This document shows, one piece after another, positions 1 through 8,303 of a stretch of DNA of 64,000 bases. The notes under the pieces are model-generated. The model was not told the origin of the DNA, did not search any database, and saw only the letters and a list, made by a program, of their open reading frames with translations. This stretch comes from Microbacterium ginsengiterrae. GTDB lineage: Bacteria; Actinomycetota; Actinomycetes; Actinomycetales; Microbacteriaceae. Made by a program: the position numbers and the translations under genes. Where the stretch lies: the NCBI RefSeq assembly GCF_014205075.1, contig NZ_JACHMU010000001.1, positions 1,674,001 to 1,738,000 on the forward strand, read 5' to 3'. Position 1 is the first letter of the stretch. Every line of letters starts with the position of its first letter.

Positions 1-1431
1 TTCTGGCTCGTGTGGCGGTTCCAGCAGTTCCGCATCGACGACGAGCACGTCGAAGTGCGCAAGGGGATCATCTTCCGCTCGCAGCGGCGTGCGCCGCTCG
101 ACCGGGTGCAGGGGGTCAACCTCACCCGGCCGTTCCCCGCCCGCCTCGTCGGCATGGCCAAGCTCGAGGTCGTCGGCGCGGGAACGGACGCGAACGTGCC
201 GCTGGAGTACCTGACGACCACCAAGGCGGAGGGGGTGCGCGCCGACATCCTGCGCCTGGCCTCCGGAGCGCGGGCCGCGCGACTGGAGCGCGCCGGCGGG
301 GGATCGCCGGCGGCGGCAGCGGCGCCGGGTGTCCGCGCCCAGCTCGTCGGTTCGATGAACCAGGGCGTGAACGGCCTCATCGAGGGTGTCGACCTCGCCG
401 ACGTCGCGGCGGAGAGCGTCGTGAAGATCCCGACCGGTCGCCTCGTCGGGTCGCAGTTGCTCACGGCCCTGCTGTGGCTGCTGTTCTTCGGCGTGCTCTT
501 CGGCATCATGCTCGCGTTCACCGTCCCGGCGATCCTCGCCGACGGTGACCCGGATTCGTGGCTCGCCGTACTGGGCATCTCGCTCGGTGTCGGCATCCCG
601 ATGCTCCTGGCCACGATCGCCATCACCTGGTCGCAGATCTCGAAGTCGTTGCGCTACTCGATCGCTCCGACGCCGGATGGCGTCCGCATCACGTACGGGC
701 TGTTCACGACCGTCACCGAGACCATCCCCCCTGGCCGCATCTTCGCGGTCGAGGTCACCCAATCGGTGCTGTGGCGACCGTTCGGGTGGTGGATGGTGAA
801 GATCAATCGCATGAGCGGCAAGAGCCTCGCGCAGCAGCAGTCGAGCACCGCCCAGCAGTTCAACATCGTGCTGCCGGTCGGCGACGCCGCCGATGTGCAG
901 CGGGTGCTCGGGCTGATCCTTCCCGACCTCCCCGCGCAGGATGCGCCGCTCGTCTGGGAGCACGGCATCCAGGGGCCGCAGACGCAGGCGGACCCGTATC
1001 GGAGGATGGTCCGGCGCGCCTGGTGGCGGCGGCCGCTCTCGTGGAAGCGGCACGGGTTCGCCGTCACCGACTTCGCCCTGTTGATGCGTCGTGGCGTCAT
1101 GGTCCGCAAGCTCGCGGTGTTCCCCCTCGTTCGACTCCAGGGGATCTCGTCCCAGCAGGGACCGATCGATCGTCTGCAGCGCGTCGGATACCTCAAGGCG
1201 CACAGCGTCACCGGGCCCGTGCTCGGCGACGTGGTCGGCATCGACAGCGCAGAGGTGAATGCGTCGCTGGAGGAGATCGCCCACCGTGCCGCGGTCGCCG
1301 TTCAGCGTGATCACGGTCACCGCTGGGCGGAGGACGCCGATGCGGTCGCCGCCGTGCTCGCGGACACCTCCGCCGCGGACCCCGCCGCCGTCGACCCGTC
1401 CGCCACCTCGGAGAGGTCCCATGAGGCGTGA
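1..1431 (+). CDS. PH domain-containing membrane protein (YdbT-like), 5' end outside window
   Basis: The reading frame is open from the first base, so the true start lies upstream; the GTG at base 10 is probably internal because it falls inside the first PH-like domain. Three bacterial PH (bPH2/YdbT) segments can be seen. The first is at the visible N-terminus (RIDDEHVEVRKGIIF, LDRVQGV), the second around residues 215-270 after two hydrophobic stretches (about 150-175 and 185-208), and the third around 345-405 (FAVTDFALLMRRG, LVRLQGIS). An Ala/Asp-rich tail ends the protein. Members of this family are inner-membrane proteins of unknown biochemical role, often in tandem with a second PH gene upstream. 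The 3' end overlaps the next gene by 11 bases, so the two are probably co-translated. Family assignment is good; function is unknown. Confidence 0.8.
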   Translation, partial: FWLVWRFQQFRIDDEHVEVRKGIIFRSQRRAPLDRVQGVNLTRPFPARLVGMAKLEVVGAGTDANVPLEYLTTTKAEGVRADILRLASGARAARLERAGGGSPAAAAAPGVRAQLVGSMNQGVNGLIEGVDLADVAAESVVKIPTGRLVGSQLLTALLWLLFFGVLFGIMLAFTVPAILADGDPDSWLAVLGISLGVGIPMLLATIAITWSQISKSLRYSIAPTPDGVRITYGLFTTVTETIPPGRIFAVEVTQSVLWRPFGWWMVKINRMSGKSLAQQQSSTAQQFNIVLPVGDAADVQRVLGLILPDLPAQDAPLVWEHGIQGPQTQADPYRRMVRRAWWRRPLSWKRHGFAVTDFALLMRRGVMVRKLAVFPLVRLQGISSQQGPIDRLQRVGYLKAHSVTGPVLGDVVGIDSAEVNASLEEIAHRAAVAVQRDHGHRWAEDADAVAAVLADTSAADPAAVDPSATSERSHEA

Positions 1432-2110
1432 CGGCCGCCTCGGCGTCGGGATCATCGGCGCAGGGAGGGTCGGCCCTGTCATCGGCGCGGCGCTGGGCGG
1501 GGCGGGGCACGCGATCATCGGCATCACGAGCGGATCCGACGACGACCGGGTCGCCGGCGTGCTGCCCGACGTCCCCGTGCTCGACGCGCAGGAGGTGCTG
1601 CGGCGCAGCGAGCTGGTGATCCTCGCCGTGCCGCACGATGAGCTGCCGGGGCTCGTCAGCGGTCTCGTCGACGTCGGTGCATGGCAACCGGGGCAGCTCG
1701 TGCTGCACACGGACCCCGCATTCGGGATCGGGGTCCTCGAGCCGGCGCAGCGCTCAGGCGCGATCCCGCTCGCGGTGCATCCGGCGATCTCGTTCACCGG
1801 CACCTCGATCGATCTGCGTCAGCTGCAGGCGAGCTTCGCCGCCGTCTCCGCGCCGGGCCCCGTGCTCCCGATCGCGCAGGCGCTCGCCGTCGAGCTCGGC
1901 TGCGAGCCGGTCGTCATCGCCGAGGAGGACCGGCCAGCGTATGCGGAGGCGATCGCCACGGCATCCGAGTTCTCGCGGGCGATCATCGGACAGTCGACGT
2001 CGCTGCTGCGCCGCATCGGGGTCGAGAACCCCGGGGGGTACCTGTCGGCGCTCGTGCAGTCGACCGTGGAGACCGCTCTGCGCGAGGAGTCCGACCCGCC
2101 CGCCGTCTGA
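1421..2110 (+). CDS. Rossmann-like and DUF2520 domain-containing protein
   Basis: A 229-residue protein starting at an ATG that overlaps the PH-domain gene. The N-terminus has a nucleotide-binding Rossmann fold (GVGIIGAGRVG, residues 8-18), a hydrophobic strand ELVILAVP, and a C-terminal helical DUF2520 segment. The overall plan resembles 6-phosphogluconate or pyrroline-carboxylate dehydrogenases. From family knowledge, such proteins in actinobacteria often stand just upstream of panC (pantoate-beta-alanine ligase) and lysS. Here no panC follows, and lysS lies 12.8 kb further on, beyond the DUF2207 gene and the carboxylase operon. The substrate is unknown. An upstream in-frame ATG (1259) is rejected because the intervening residues are low-complexity Pro/Arg readthrough of the preceding gene. 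Confidence 0.82.
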   Translation: MRRDGRLGVGIIGAGRVGPVIGAALGGAGHAIIGITSGSDDDRVAGVLPDVPVLDAQEVLRRSELVILAVPHDELPGLVSGLVDVGAWQPGQLVLHTDPAFGIGVLEPAQRSGAIPLAVHPAISFTGTSIDLRQLQASFAAVSAPGPVLPIAQALAVELGCEPVVIAEEDRPAYAEAIATASEFSRAIIGQSTSLLRRIGVENPGGYLSALVQSTVETALREESDPPAV

Positions 2111-2138
2111 GTTTGGCGTCCGCGGGCGTGAAGCCAGG

Positions 2139-3947
2139 TCAGCGGCCGCCGGAGAATCCGCCTCCGCCACCGCCGCCGGAGAAGCCGCCACCGGACGAGC
2201 CGCCGAAGCTCGACGAGCTGCCGCTGCTCGGCGAGGCGTAGACGGAGGAGGAGCTCGTGGCTGCCGAGAACAGCGCGATCCTCGTGGCGATGCCGTAGCT
2301 CGAGCCGTCGATCCAACCCGGTTCGCGGTGCGCCTGACTGTACGCGCTCTCCAGCACCCCGCCCCACTCCTTCTCCTGTCCGAACAGGATGGCGTAGGGG
2401 AGCAGGCGCTCGTACACGTGGATCACGTCGACACCCCCGTCGTCGCGGCGCTCGGCGCCGCTGTACGACTGCAGCATCCGCAGGCGATCGGCCTCTGCGA
2501 CGCGGATGAACTCGCGCACGCCGTTGAGATACTCCAACCGCAGTGCGCCATCGGGGCTGAGGACGGTGTGCTTCGCGAACGCCATGATCGTCGAGATGAG
2601 GACGAGGATGCCGCACGCCACCATCGCGACGCCCACGCCGATCGCGGAATCCCGCCCTGTCGCCGCGCCCCAGACGAACAGCCCGACCATGACGGCGAAC
2701 GCGATGAGCGCTCCAGTCAGGAGCAGACGGGCCGCCGGGCTCTTCGCCCTGGTCGTCAGACCACGATCCCTCGCCACGGCCGGTGCGGACTTCAGCAGCT
2801 TCTGAACCCGCTCGGCGAACGACTGACTGTTCTTGGGCATCTTCATGATCACACCGCGCTCGTCGCTGCCGAACAGCGCGCGCAGCGACTGCGCGTCGAG
2901 CGGGTCGGGGATCGGGGCGTCAAGCCGGCGGAGCCGCGGTCTCCGCTTCTTCTCACCCGCCTCCGGAATGTCCTCCAGCCGGATCATGCCCCGCACGGCG
3001 AGGTGGATGATCTGCGCGGACAGCGCATTCCTCGCGCCGGGAACGATGGCGCTGGCCAGCAGCGGCGGCATGTCGTCCGGCACGTCGTACTGTGCCACGA
3101 CGATGCCGGTCGCGCGCCGACGGCGGCGTACCATCGCGGCGGCTCCGACCCAGCCGCCCACCGACAACAGGGCGGCGACCCCGCCCGCGGCAAATGGCAC
3201 GACGTCGGTCGCGGGGTTCGGCAGTCGTGCCGGGGGCTGCGTGACGGTGCCGGGCTCGAGCGCGATCGCGACCGTCACCCCTTCGCCCGCTGTGAGTTGC
3301 GATGCCTCGACCGTGAAGTCACCCGCGCCGTCGAAACCGAGTTCGCACCGGTCGGTGGCCCCCTGCCCTCCTTGATAGCAGGCGGCATCACCCGTCAGCC
3401 GCGAGGCGAGCTCCTCGTCGAACCGGATGTCCGCACGGAACGCGCCGATGTCCTGCGTGCTGTCGAGCGGAAGGAGGTCCCAGTAGAACTCGTCGACCTT
3501 CGTGCCGGATGCGGCGAGGATGACGTCGTGCATCTCGTACTCGATGACGTAGGTGGTCGGTCCGTGCACGAAGTCGTCGTCTCCGGTGAGGACGTAGAGG
3601 ACGTCGTCGTCCTCCTCGGTCTCGAACACGACCGGCTGACCGTCCTCGTCGCGGACGGAGAGGATCGTCGTGTGCAACGGAGCGCCCTGATACCGCTCAG
3701 GGAAGCCGGCGACGATCCCGCGGTTCTGATCGAAGTCGGGGAACTCCGCCACCCTGGTCTCGGTCGCGTGCAGCACGGCGCGGCCGTCGTCGTCGAGGCT
3801 CAGGTCGAACGTCGCCTCCCAAGAGGAGAAGTCGAAGTCGTCCACGTCCGCCATCGGTTGGGCGGCGGTGGCCGAGGCGCCGGACGAGGACAGCGCGGCG
3901 ACGCTCACGGTGAGAGCGAGGATGCGAGGGAGTCTTCTCCTGAACAT
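2139..3947 (-). CDS. DUF2207 family membrane protein with Gly/Ser-rich C-terminus
   Basis: About 602 residues. A signal peptide (MFRRRLPRILALTVSVAAL) precedes an extracellular beta-rich DUF2207 domain (about residues 35-235). A transmembrane helix follows near 245-275, then a cytosolic part, then two closely spaced helices near 405-455. The last 40 residues are almost all Ser and Gly, ending in runs of glycine, as is usual for this family (compare TPM-domain proteins). The start at 3947 is chosen because a TACCCT -10 box lies six bases upstream, which makes a leaderless start, and because the residues before it are not signal-like. The gene converges on DUF2520 and diverges from the carboxylase operon. 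The role is unknown; an envelope function is inferred. Confidence 0.8.
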   Translation of the reverse strand: MFRRRLPRILALTVSVAALSSSGASATAAQPMADVDDFDFSSWEATFDLSLDDDGRAVLHATETRVAEFPDFDQNRGIVAGFPERYQGAPLHTTILSVRDEDGQPVVFETEEDDDVLYVLTGDDDFVHGPTTYVIEYEMHDVILAASGTKVDEFYWDLLPLDSTQDIGAFRADIRFDEELASRLTGDAACYQGGQGATDRCELGFDGAGDFTVEASQLTAGEGVTVAIALEPGTVTQPPARLPNPATDVVPFAAGGVAALLSVGGWVGAAAMVRRRRRATGIVVAQYDVPDDMPPLLASAIVPGARNALSAQIIHLAVRGMIRLEDIPEAGEKKRRPRLRRLDAPIPDPLDAQSLRALFGSDERGVIMKMPKNSQSFAERVQKLLKSAPAVARDRGLTTRAKSPAARLLLTGALIAFAVMVGLFVWGAATGRDSAIGVGVAMVACGILVLISTIMAFAKHTVLSPDGALRLEYLNGVREFIRVAEADRLRMLQSYSGAERRDDGGVDVIHVYERLLPYAILFGQEKEWGGVLESAYSQAHREPGWIDGSSYGIATRIALFSAATSSSSVYASPSSGSSSSFGGSSGGGFSGGGGGGGFSGGR

Positions 3948-3959
3948 CCTTCGAGGGTA
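3948..3959 (-). promoter_or_regulatory. leaderless promoter -10 box for the DUF2207 gene
   Basis: On the minus strand, TACCCT (3959-3954) is followed by six bases (CGAAGG) and then the ATG at 3947. This TANNNT-N6-ATG layout recurs at several other genes in the window and indicates transcription starting at, or next to, the start codon. Confidence 0.55.
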
Positions 3960-4012
3960 CAGATCGACGATCTCGCGGGAGCGACCGAGCCGCTCCCCCA
4001 CGCGCAAGCAAG

Positions 4013-4029
4013 ATTCCGTAGGGCGGAAT
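4013..4029. promoter_or_regulatory. perfect inverted repeat, candidate operator of the carboxylase operon
   Basis: ATTCCG-TAGGG-CGGAAT: two perfect 6-bp arms around a 5-bp spacer. It ends 14 bp before the -35 element of the predicted promoter for the biotin-carboxylase operon. IclR-family regulators commonly bind short palindromes near their promoters, and the operon's last gene is an IclR regulator, so this is the best candidate site. The link is inferred. Confidence 0.4.
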
Positions 4030-4043
4030 GCTTAGCAAGTTCA

Positions 4044-4072
4044 TTGCGTCCACAGGAATCGGGACTTACTCT
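4044..4072 (+). promoter_or_regulatory. predicted sigma-70-type promoter of the carboxylase operon
   Basis: TTGCGT (4044-4049), a 17-bp spacer and TACTCT (4067-4072). It is the only pair with good spacing upstream of the GTG at 4132. It leaves a leader of roughly 50 bases with a GAGGAG ribosome-binding site near 4118-4123. Confidence 0.45.
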
Positions 4073-4131
4073 GAACACGCGGATCCGACGACGGTTCCGT
4101 CACGATCACACTGATGTGAGGAGTCGCCCGC

Positions 4132-4653
4132 GTGGACATCGACCTCGAAGAGCTCGCCGCCATCATCGAGTTGCTCGACAAGACGGAATTCAGCCAGTTC
4201 CGTTTCGAGAAGGGCGATCTGCGCATCGCCGTGAGCCGCGGAGATGCGCCTCTCCCTGTGGATGGCACCGCCACGACTCCCTCGGCAGCGGGCACGACGA
4301 CGGCACCGGCGTCCGTCGCCTCGCCTCAAGCCGCGCCCACGGCCGCGGCCGGCACTCGCGCGGCAGCGGCCGCGGCTCCGTCCGGCGCAGGCGATGAGCT
4401 CGCCGCCGATGAGTTCGTCGTCCGCTCGCCCATGCTCGGCACCTTCTACGGTTCTCCGAAGCCCGGCGAGCCCCCCTTCGTGCAGGAGGGACAGACGGTC
4501 ACCGCCGATGCGACGCTCTGCATCATCGAGGTCATGAAGCTCATGAACTCCGTGCCGGCCGCAGAGGCGGGAGAGATCCGTCGCATCCTTGTCCGAGACG
4601 GCGACCTCGTCGAATACGACCAGCCGCTGTTCGTCCTCGGGCGGGCCTCGTGA
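4132..4653 (+). CDS. biotin carboxyl carrier protein of a ketone carboxylase (Hpe/Acv-type)
   Basis: 173 residues, GTG start with GAGGAG upstream. The N-terminal 40 residues resemble AccB (LEELAAIIELLDKTEFSQF). An Ala/Thr/Pro-rich linker (about 45-95) follows, then a biotinyl domain with the EVMKLMN motif, biotinylated Lys136. It would carry carboxybiotin from the ATP-dependent biotin carboxylase encoded next to the carboxyltransferase encoded third. The operon has no AccA/AccD-type carboxyltransferase, so fatty-acid synthesis is not its role. By context it is the carrier subunit of a biotin-dependent aryl-ketone carboxylase like HpeCBA or AcvCDE. Subunit identity is clear; the pathway is inferred from the whole operon. 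Confidence 0.88.
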   Translation: MDIDLEELAAIIELLDKTEFSQFRFEKGDLRIAVSRGDAPLPVDGTATTPSAAGTTTAPASVASPQAAPTAAAGTRAAAAAAPSGAGDELAADEFVVRSPMLGTFYGSPKPGEPPFVQEGQTVTADATLCIIEVMKLMNSVPAAEAGEIRRILVRDGDLVEYDQPLFVLGRAS

Positions 4654-6002
4654 CCGAGCGCGTCTTCGTCGCCAACCGCGGCGAGATCGCAGTGCGGATC
4701 ATCGAGGCGTGCGATCGCCTCGGATACGAGACCGTGCTCGGCGTCTCGCTCGCCGACCGCTCCTCCCTCGCCGCACGGCGCGCGGGCCGGGTCGTCGTCC
4801 TCGGCGGTCCGCAGTCGCGAGAGAGCTACCTGTCGGTGGACGCGGTGCTCCAGGCTGCGATCTCCACAGGATGCACAGCCCTCCATCCCGGGTACGGGTT
4901 CCTCTCGGAGCGCCCGGATCTCGCCCGCGGCTGCGCCGACAACGGCATCGTGTTCGTCGGACCGTCACCCGAGGCGCTGGAGGCACTCGGCGACAAACTG
5001 AGCGCCCGTGCCCTCGCGGAGCGACTGGACGTCCCCGTGTCCGCAGGGGGAACGGCCGAGAACTGGGAGGACGTCTCGCGCCTCGCCGAGGAGATCGGCT
5101 TCCCGGTACTGGTCAAGGCCGCCTACGGCGGCGGAGGCCGGGGGATGAAGCTCGTCCACTCGGCCGCCGAGCTCGCCGACGCCTGGAGCGTGGCCTCCAG
5201 CGAGGCTGCCGCCGCTTTCGGAGACGGCACGGTCTTCCTCGAGCGCTACGTCGCCTCGGCGAAGCACATCGAGGTGCAGATCCTCGGCGATCGGCACGGC
5301 AACCGCATCCACCTCGGCGAGCGGGAATGCTCCGTGCAGTACCGCTATCAGAAGGTCGTCGAGGAGTCGCCGTCGACCTCGATCGATGCGACCACCCGTG
5401 AGGTGATGACGACGAGCGCGCTGAAGATCGCCGCCGAACTCGACTACGTCGGCCTCGGCACGGTGGAGTTCCTCTACGACGTCGGTACCCGTCAGGTCGC
5501 CTTCCTCGAGGTCAACCCGCGTCTGCAGGTGGAGCATCCGGTCACCGAACAGGTCACCGGGGTCGATCTCGTCCGCCAGCAGCTGCTCGCCGCCCTCGGC
5601 GAGCCGATCGAGATCACCCAGGCCGATGCCGAACCGGAGGGCCACGCACTCGAGGTGCGCATCACCGCTCAGGATCCCGACCGCGACCTCATGCCCACTC
5701 CCGGTCATGTCGCCGTGTGGCGCCCGCCCTTCGGCGGCGGCATCCGGCTGGACTCGCACATCTACCAGGGCTACGACTTCCCCCCGTTCTATGACGCCCT
5801 GATGGGCAAGCTCATCACCTGGGGTGCGGATCGCGACGCCGCGATCGCCCGCATGGTCACCGCGCTGGACGAGTTCGCCATCGACGGCATCACGACCTCG
5901 CAGCCGCTGCTGCGCCGAATCGTCACCGACCCCGTGTTCGCCCAGAACGACGTCACCACGCACTGGCTCGGCGACACCATCCTGTCCGGAGGTGCCTCAT
6001 GA
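4650..6002 (+). CDS. biotin carboxylase subunit (AccC-like) of the ketone carboxylase
   Basis: 450 residues, the usual length for AccC. Its GTG start overlaps the carrier's stop (GTGA). It has the pre-ATP-grasp fold (VFVANRGEIAVRIIEACDRL), the glycine-rich ATP loop YGGGGRGMKLV, the lid and ATP-grasp core (KHIEVQILGD), the catalytic ECSVQYRYQK region and the metal/biotin motif EVNPRLQVEHPVTE. It carboxylates the carrier's biotin using ATP and bicarbonate. Standing between a dedicated carrier and a PYC/OadA-like carboxyltransferase, it forms a three-subunit carboxylase separate from the cell's acetyl-CoA carboxylase. Confidence 0.9.
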   Translation: MTERVFVANRGEIAVRIIEACDRLGYETVLGVSLADRSSLAARRAGRVVVLGGPQSRESYLSVDAVLQAAISTGCTALHPGYGFLSERPDLARGCADNGIVFVGPSPEALEALGDKLSARALAERLDVPVSAGGTAENWEDVSRLAEEIGFPVLVKAAYGGGGRGMKLVHSAAELADAWSVASSEAAAAFGDGTVFLERYVASAKHIEVQILGDRHGNRIHLGERECSVQYRYQKVVEESPSTSIDATTREVMTTSALKIAAELDYVGLGTVEFLYDVGTRQVAFLEVNPRLQVEHPVTEQVTGVDLVRQQLLAALGEPIEITQADAEPEGHALEVRITAQDPDRDLMPTPGHVAVWRPPFGGGIRLDSHIYQGYDFPPFYDALMGKLITWGADRDAAIARMVTALDEFAIDGITTSQPLLRRIVTDPVFAQNDVTTHWLGDTILSGGAS

Positions 6003-7459
6003 CCGATGTCGAACTCGTCGACGTCTCGATCCGCGACGGCAATCAGAGCATGTGGGGCGCCGTCGGCATGACGACCCGGATGATCGCCGGCGCCGCGCCC
6101 GACCTGAACAAGGTCGGCTATCGCGCCATCGAGACCGCCAGCAGCACCATCCTCGCCATGGCCGTGCGCACGCACAAGGAGGACCCGTGGGAGATGCTGC
6201 GTACGGCGAAGCGACTCATGCCGGACACGCCCCTCGGTTTCCTCACGACGGGCAAGCGGTTCATCACCTTCTACCGCACCCCCGACGTGCTCTTCGAGCT
6301 GGCCTTCCGACTGCTCGTGCGCAACGGCGTGAGCCGGCTCTGGGTCATCGACCCCATGCACGACATGGCAGGCGCCCGCCGGATCGCGCGGATGGCGAAG
6401 GATGCCGGTTTCACCGATGTCGTCGGCGGCATCTGCTACACCACGAGCCCCGTGCACACGGACGAGTACTACGCCGACCGCATCGCCGAGTTGGACGACT
6501 GCGATGCGATCGACAGCATCTATCTGAAGGACCCAGCCGGGCTGATGACCCCGGAGCGCCTGCGCGGAATGGTACCCATGCTGCAGGGACGTCTGAGCCG
6601 GTTGCGCCTGGACGAGATCCACAGCCACGCCACGACCGGGGTGTCGCCGCTCACCCTCCTGGAGGCCGCCGACCTCGGGATGACGAAGTTGCACACCGCG
6701 CTCCCTCCGCTCGCGAACGGTTCCTCGCACCCCTCGGCTCTGACGATGGTGCGCAACCTCCGTGCACGCGGTCATTCCGTGGACGTCGACGTCGAGGCCA
6801 TGGAACGCGCCTCGGCCTACTGGACCCGTCAGGCGCAGATCAAGCGACTCCCTGCGGGTGTTCCGCGCGAATACGACGAGGACTACTACCGGCACACGAT
6901 CCCCGGCGGAGTGCAGTCCACTCTCGCCCGCCAGCTGCGCGAGATGGGCCGCCCCGAGTTGTTCGACGCCGTGGTCGAGGAATCCGTCGCGGTGCGGCGC
7001 GACCTCGGCTGGCCGATCGTCATGACCCCTTTCGCGCAGTACATCGTCACGCAGGCGACACTCAACGTCATCACCGGGGAGCGCTACAAGCAGCTCAGCG
7101 ACGAGGTCATCGATCTGCTGCGCGGGGACTTCGGCCCCCTGCCCGGCGACGTCGACCAGAACCTCATGGATCGGGCGATGACCACCGCGCGGGGCAAGCT
7201 GCCGCCGTCCGACGGCTCGAGCGAGGAGACCCTTGAGCAGATGCGCGCCCGCTTCGGGGGTGTGGACGACGAGGAACTGCTGCTCCGGGCCGTCATGCCC
7301 GCAGAGCAGGTCGACGCCATGCAGGCCGCACGCGGCACCGGCGCGGCATCCGCTCTCGCCTCCCTGCTGAAGGCCGTGGAGAACCGTCCGCAGCTCAACG
7401 TCGCCTTCTCACAGGGCGACGCGAAGTTCGCACTCACTCGACCGGGAGGGACCGCATGA
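5999..7459 (+). CDS. carboxyltransferase subunit (PYC/OadA-like HMGL fold) of the ketone carboxylase
   Basis: 486 residues; ATG overlaps the previous stop by four bases. It is a TIM-barrel carboxyltransferase related to oxaloacetate decarboxylase alpha and pyruvate carboxylase, but divergent. The signature is DVSIRDGNQS (residues 8-17) where pyruvate carboxylase has RDAHQS, and the second metal motif is HSHATTG where the family has HTHDTAG. The lysine normally carbamylated lies in YLKDPAGL. A C-terminal extension of about 160 residues matches the conserved carboxylase region, with no biotinyl domain. These changes at the active site suit an acceptor other than pyruvate. By operon context the acceptor is a phosphorylated aryl ketone, giving a beta-keto acid. 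Fold is certain; substrate is inferred. Confidence 0.85.
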   Translation: MTDVELVDVSIRDGNQSMWGAVGMTTRMIAGAAPDLNKVGYRAIETASSTILAMAVRTHKEDPWEMLRTAKRLMPDTPLGFLTTGKRFITFYRTPDVLFELAFRLLVRNGVSRLWVIDPMHDMAGARRIARMAKDAGFTDVVGGICYTTSPVHTDEYYADRIAELDDCDAIDSIYLKDPAGLMTPERLRGMVPMLQGRLSRLRLDEIHSHATTGVSPLTLLEAADLGMTKLHTALPPLANGSSHPSALTMVRNLRARGHSVDVDVEAMERASAYWTRQAQIKRLPAGVPREYDEDYYRHTIPGGVQSTLARQLREMGRPELFDAVVEESVAVRRDLGWPIVMTPFAQYIVTQATLNVITGERYKQLSDEVIDLLRGDFGPLPGDVDQNLMDRAMTTARGKLPPSDGSSEETLEQMRARFGGVDDEELLLRAVMPAEQVDAMQAARGTGAASALASLLKAVENRPQLNVAFSQGDAKFALTRPGGTA

Positions 7460-8301
7460 GCGCTGCGCTGGACGACATCCGCGGCTGGGTGTTCGACGTC
7501 GACGGATGCCTGGTGCGCACCACCCGCGCAGGCGGAAAGGGCGGCGTGCCCTTTCCCGGAGCGATCGAGATCATGGAGCTGCTGCATGATCGCGGTGACG
7601 AGGTCGTCGTCTGCACCAACGCCTCCGAACTGCCCCCGGCCGTCTACGCCGCGCACCTGCGTGACATCGGCCTCCCCGTCCGCGACGACGCCTTCGTCAC
7701 CGCAGGCAGCGCCGCCGCCGACCACGTGCTCGCCCACCACCCCGGTGCGCGCGTCCTCGTCGTCGGAGCGGAGGGCGTGACCGAGCCGATGCGCGAGCGC
7801 GGCATCACCCTTGCCGCACCCGGCGAAGAACTCGCCGACGTCGTCGTCGTCGGCGCCGCGTCCAGCTATGAGACACCCGTGCTCAACGCCGCAGCCCTCG
7901 CGGTGGCCGCCGGCGCGGCGTTCTACACCACCGTCGACTCGCCCTGGTTCTCGGGCGGCATCCGTCGTTCTCTCGCCGTGTCGGCAGCCATCGCCGCGAG
8001 CATCGAATTCGCCACCGGCCGGAAGGCCGAGGTGGCGGGCAAGCCGTCCGCGGTACTCGCCGAGAGCCTGCTGCGGCGACTGGGCGTCGACGGCGCAGCC
8101 TCCGCGGTCGTCGGCGATGCCCCCGCCGAGATCCGACTCGCTCACCACATGGGGGGCACCGGCATCCTCCTCCTCTCCGGAGCGACGACACAGAGCGATG
8201 CCGACGACCTCACCGGACCCACCCGACCCGAAATCGTCCTCGACGACATCGCGGTGCTGCATCGTCGCCTCGCACCGCAGACCACCCGACAAGGAGCATG
8301 A
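7456..8301 (+). CDS. HAD-family phosphatase (NagD-like), predicted phospho-beta-keto acid phosphatase
   Basis: 281 residues, overlapping its neighbours by four bases at each end. HAD motifs: nucleophile and acid DVDG (Asp14, Asp16), motif II VCTNAS, motif III lysine in AGKPS, motif IV GDAPAEI. Motif IV has Glu where the usual GDxxxTD carries Asp. A large cap domain between motifs II and III marks it as NagD/class IIA type. In the Hpe and Acv pathways a HAD enzyme (HpeD, AcvF) removes the phosphate placed on the ketone by the kinase, and this gene sits between the carboxylase and kinase genes in that role. Other phosphoester substrates cannot be excluded from sequence. Confidence 0.82.
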   Translation: MSAALDDIRGWVFDVDGCLVRTTRAGGKGGVPFPGAIEIMELLHDRGDEVVVCTNASELPPAVYAAHLRDIGLPVRDDAFVTAGSAAADHVLAHHPGARVLVVGAEGVTEPMRERGITLAAPGEELADVVVVGAASSYETPVLNAAALAVAAGAAFYTTVDSPWFSGGIRRSLAVSAAIAASIEFATGRKAEVAGKPSAVLAESLLRRLGVDGAASAVVGDAPAEIRLAHHMGGTGILLLSGATTQSDADDLTGPTRPEIVLDDIAVLHRRLAPQTTRQGA

Positions 8302-8303
8302 AA

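Noticed and set aside
1638..4397. A 919-codon open frame on the plus strand
   Set aside because: It runs out of frame through DUF2520 and antisense through DUF2207 and is rich in Arg, Ser and Pro, as expected for a frame left open by high GC at third positions.
4132..7459. Housekeeping acetyl-CoA or pyruvate carboxylase
   Set aside because: There is no AccA/AccD-type subunit, the carboxyltransferase is PYC/OadA-like with altered motifs, and the genes overlap a kinase, phosphatase, ligase and regulator of a catabolic operon.
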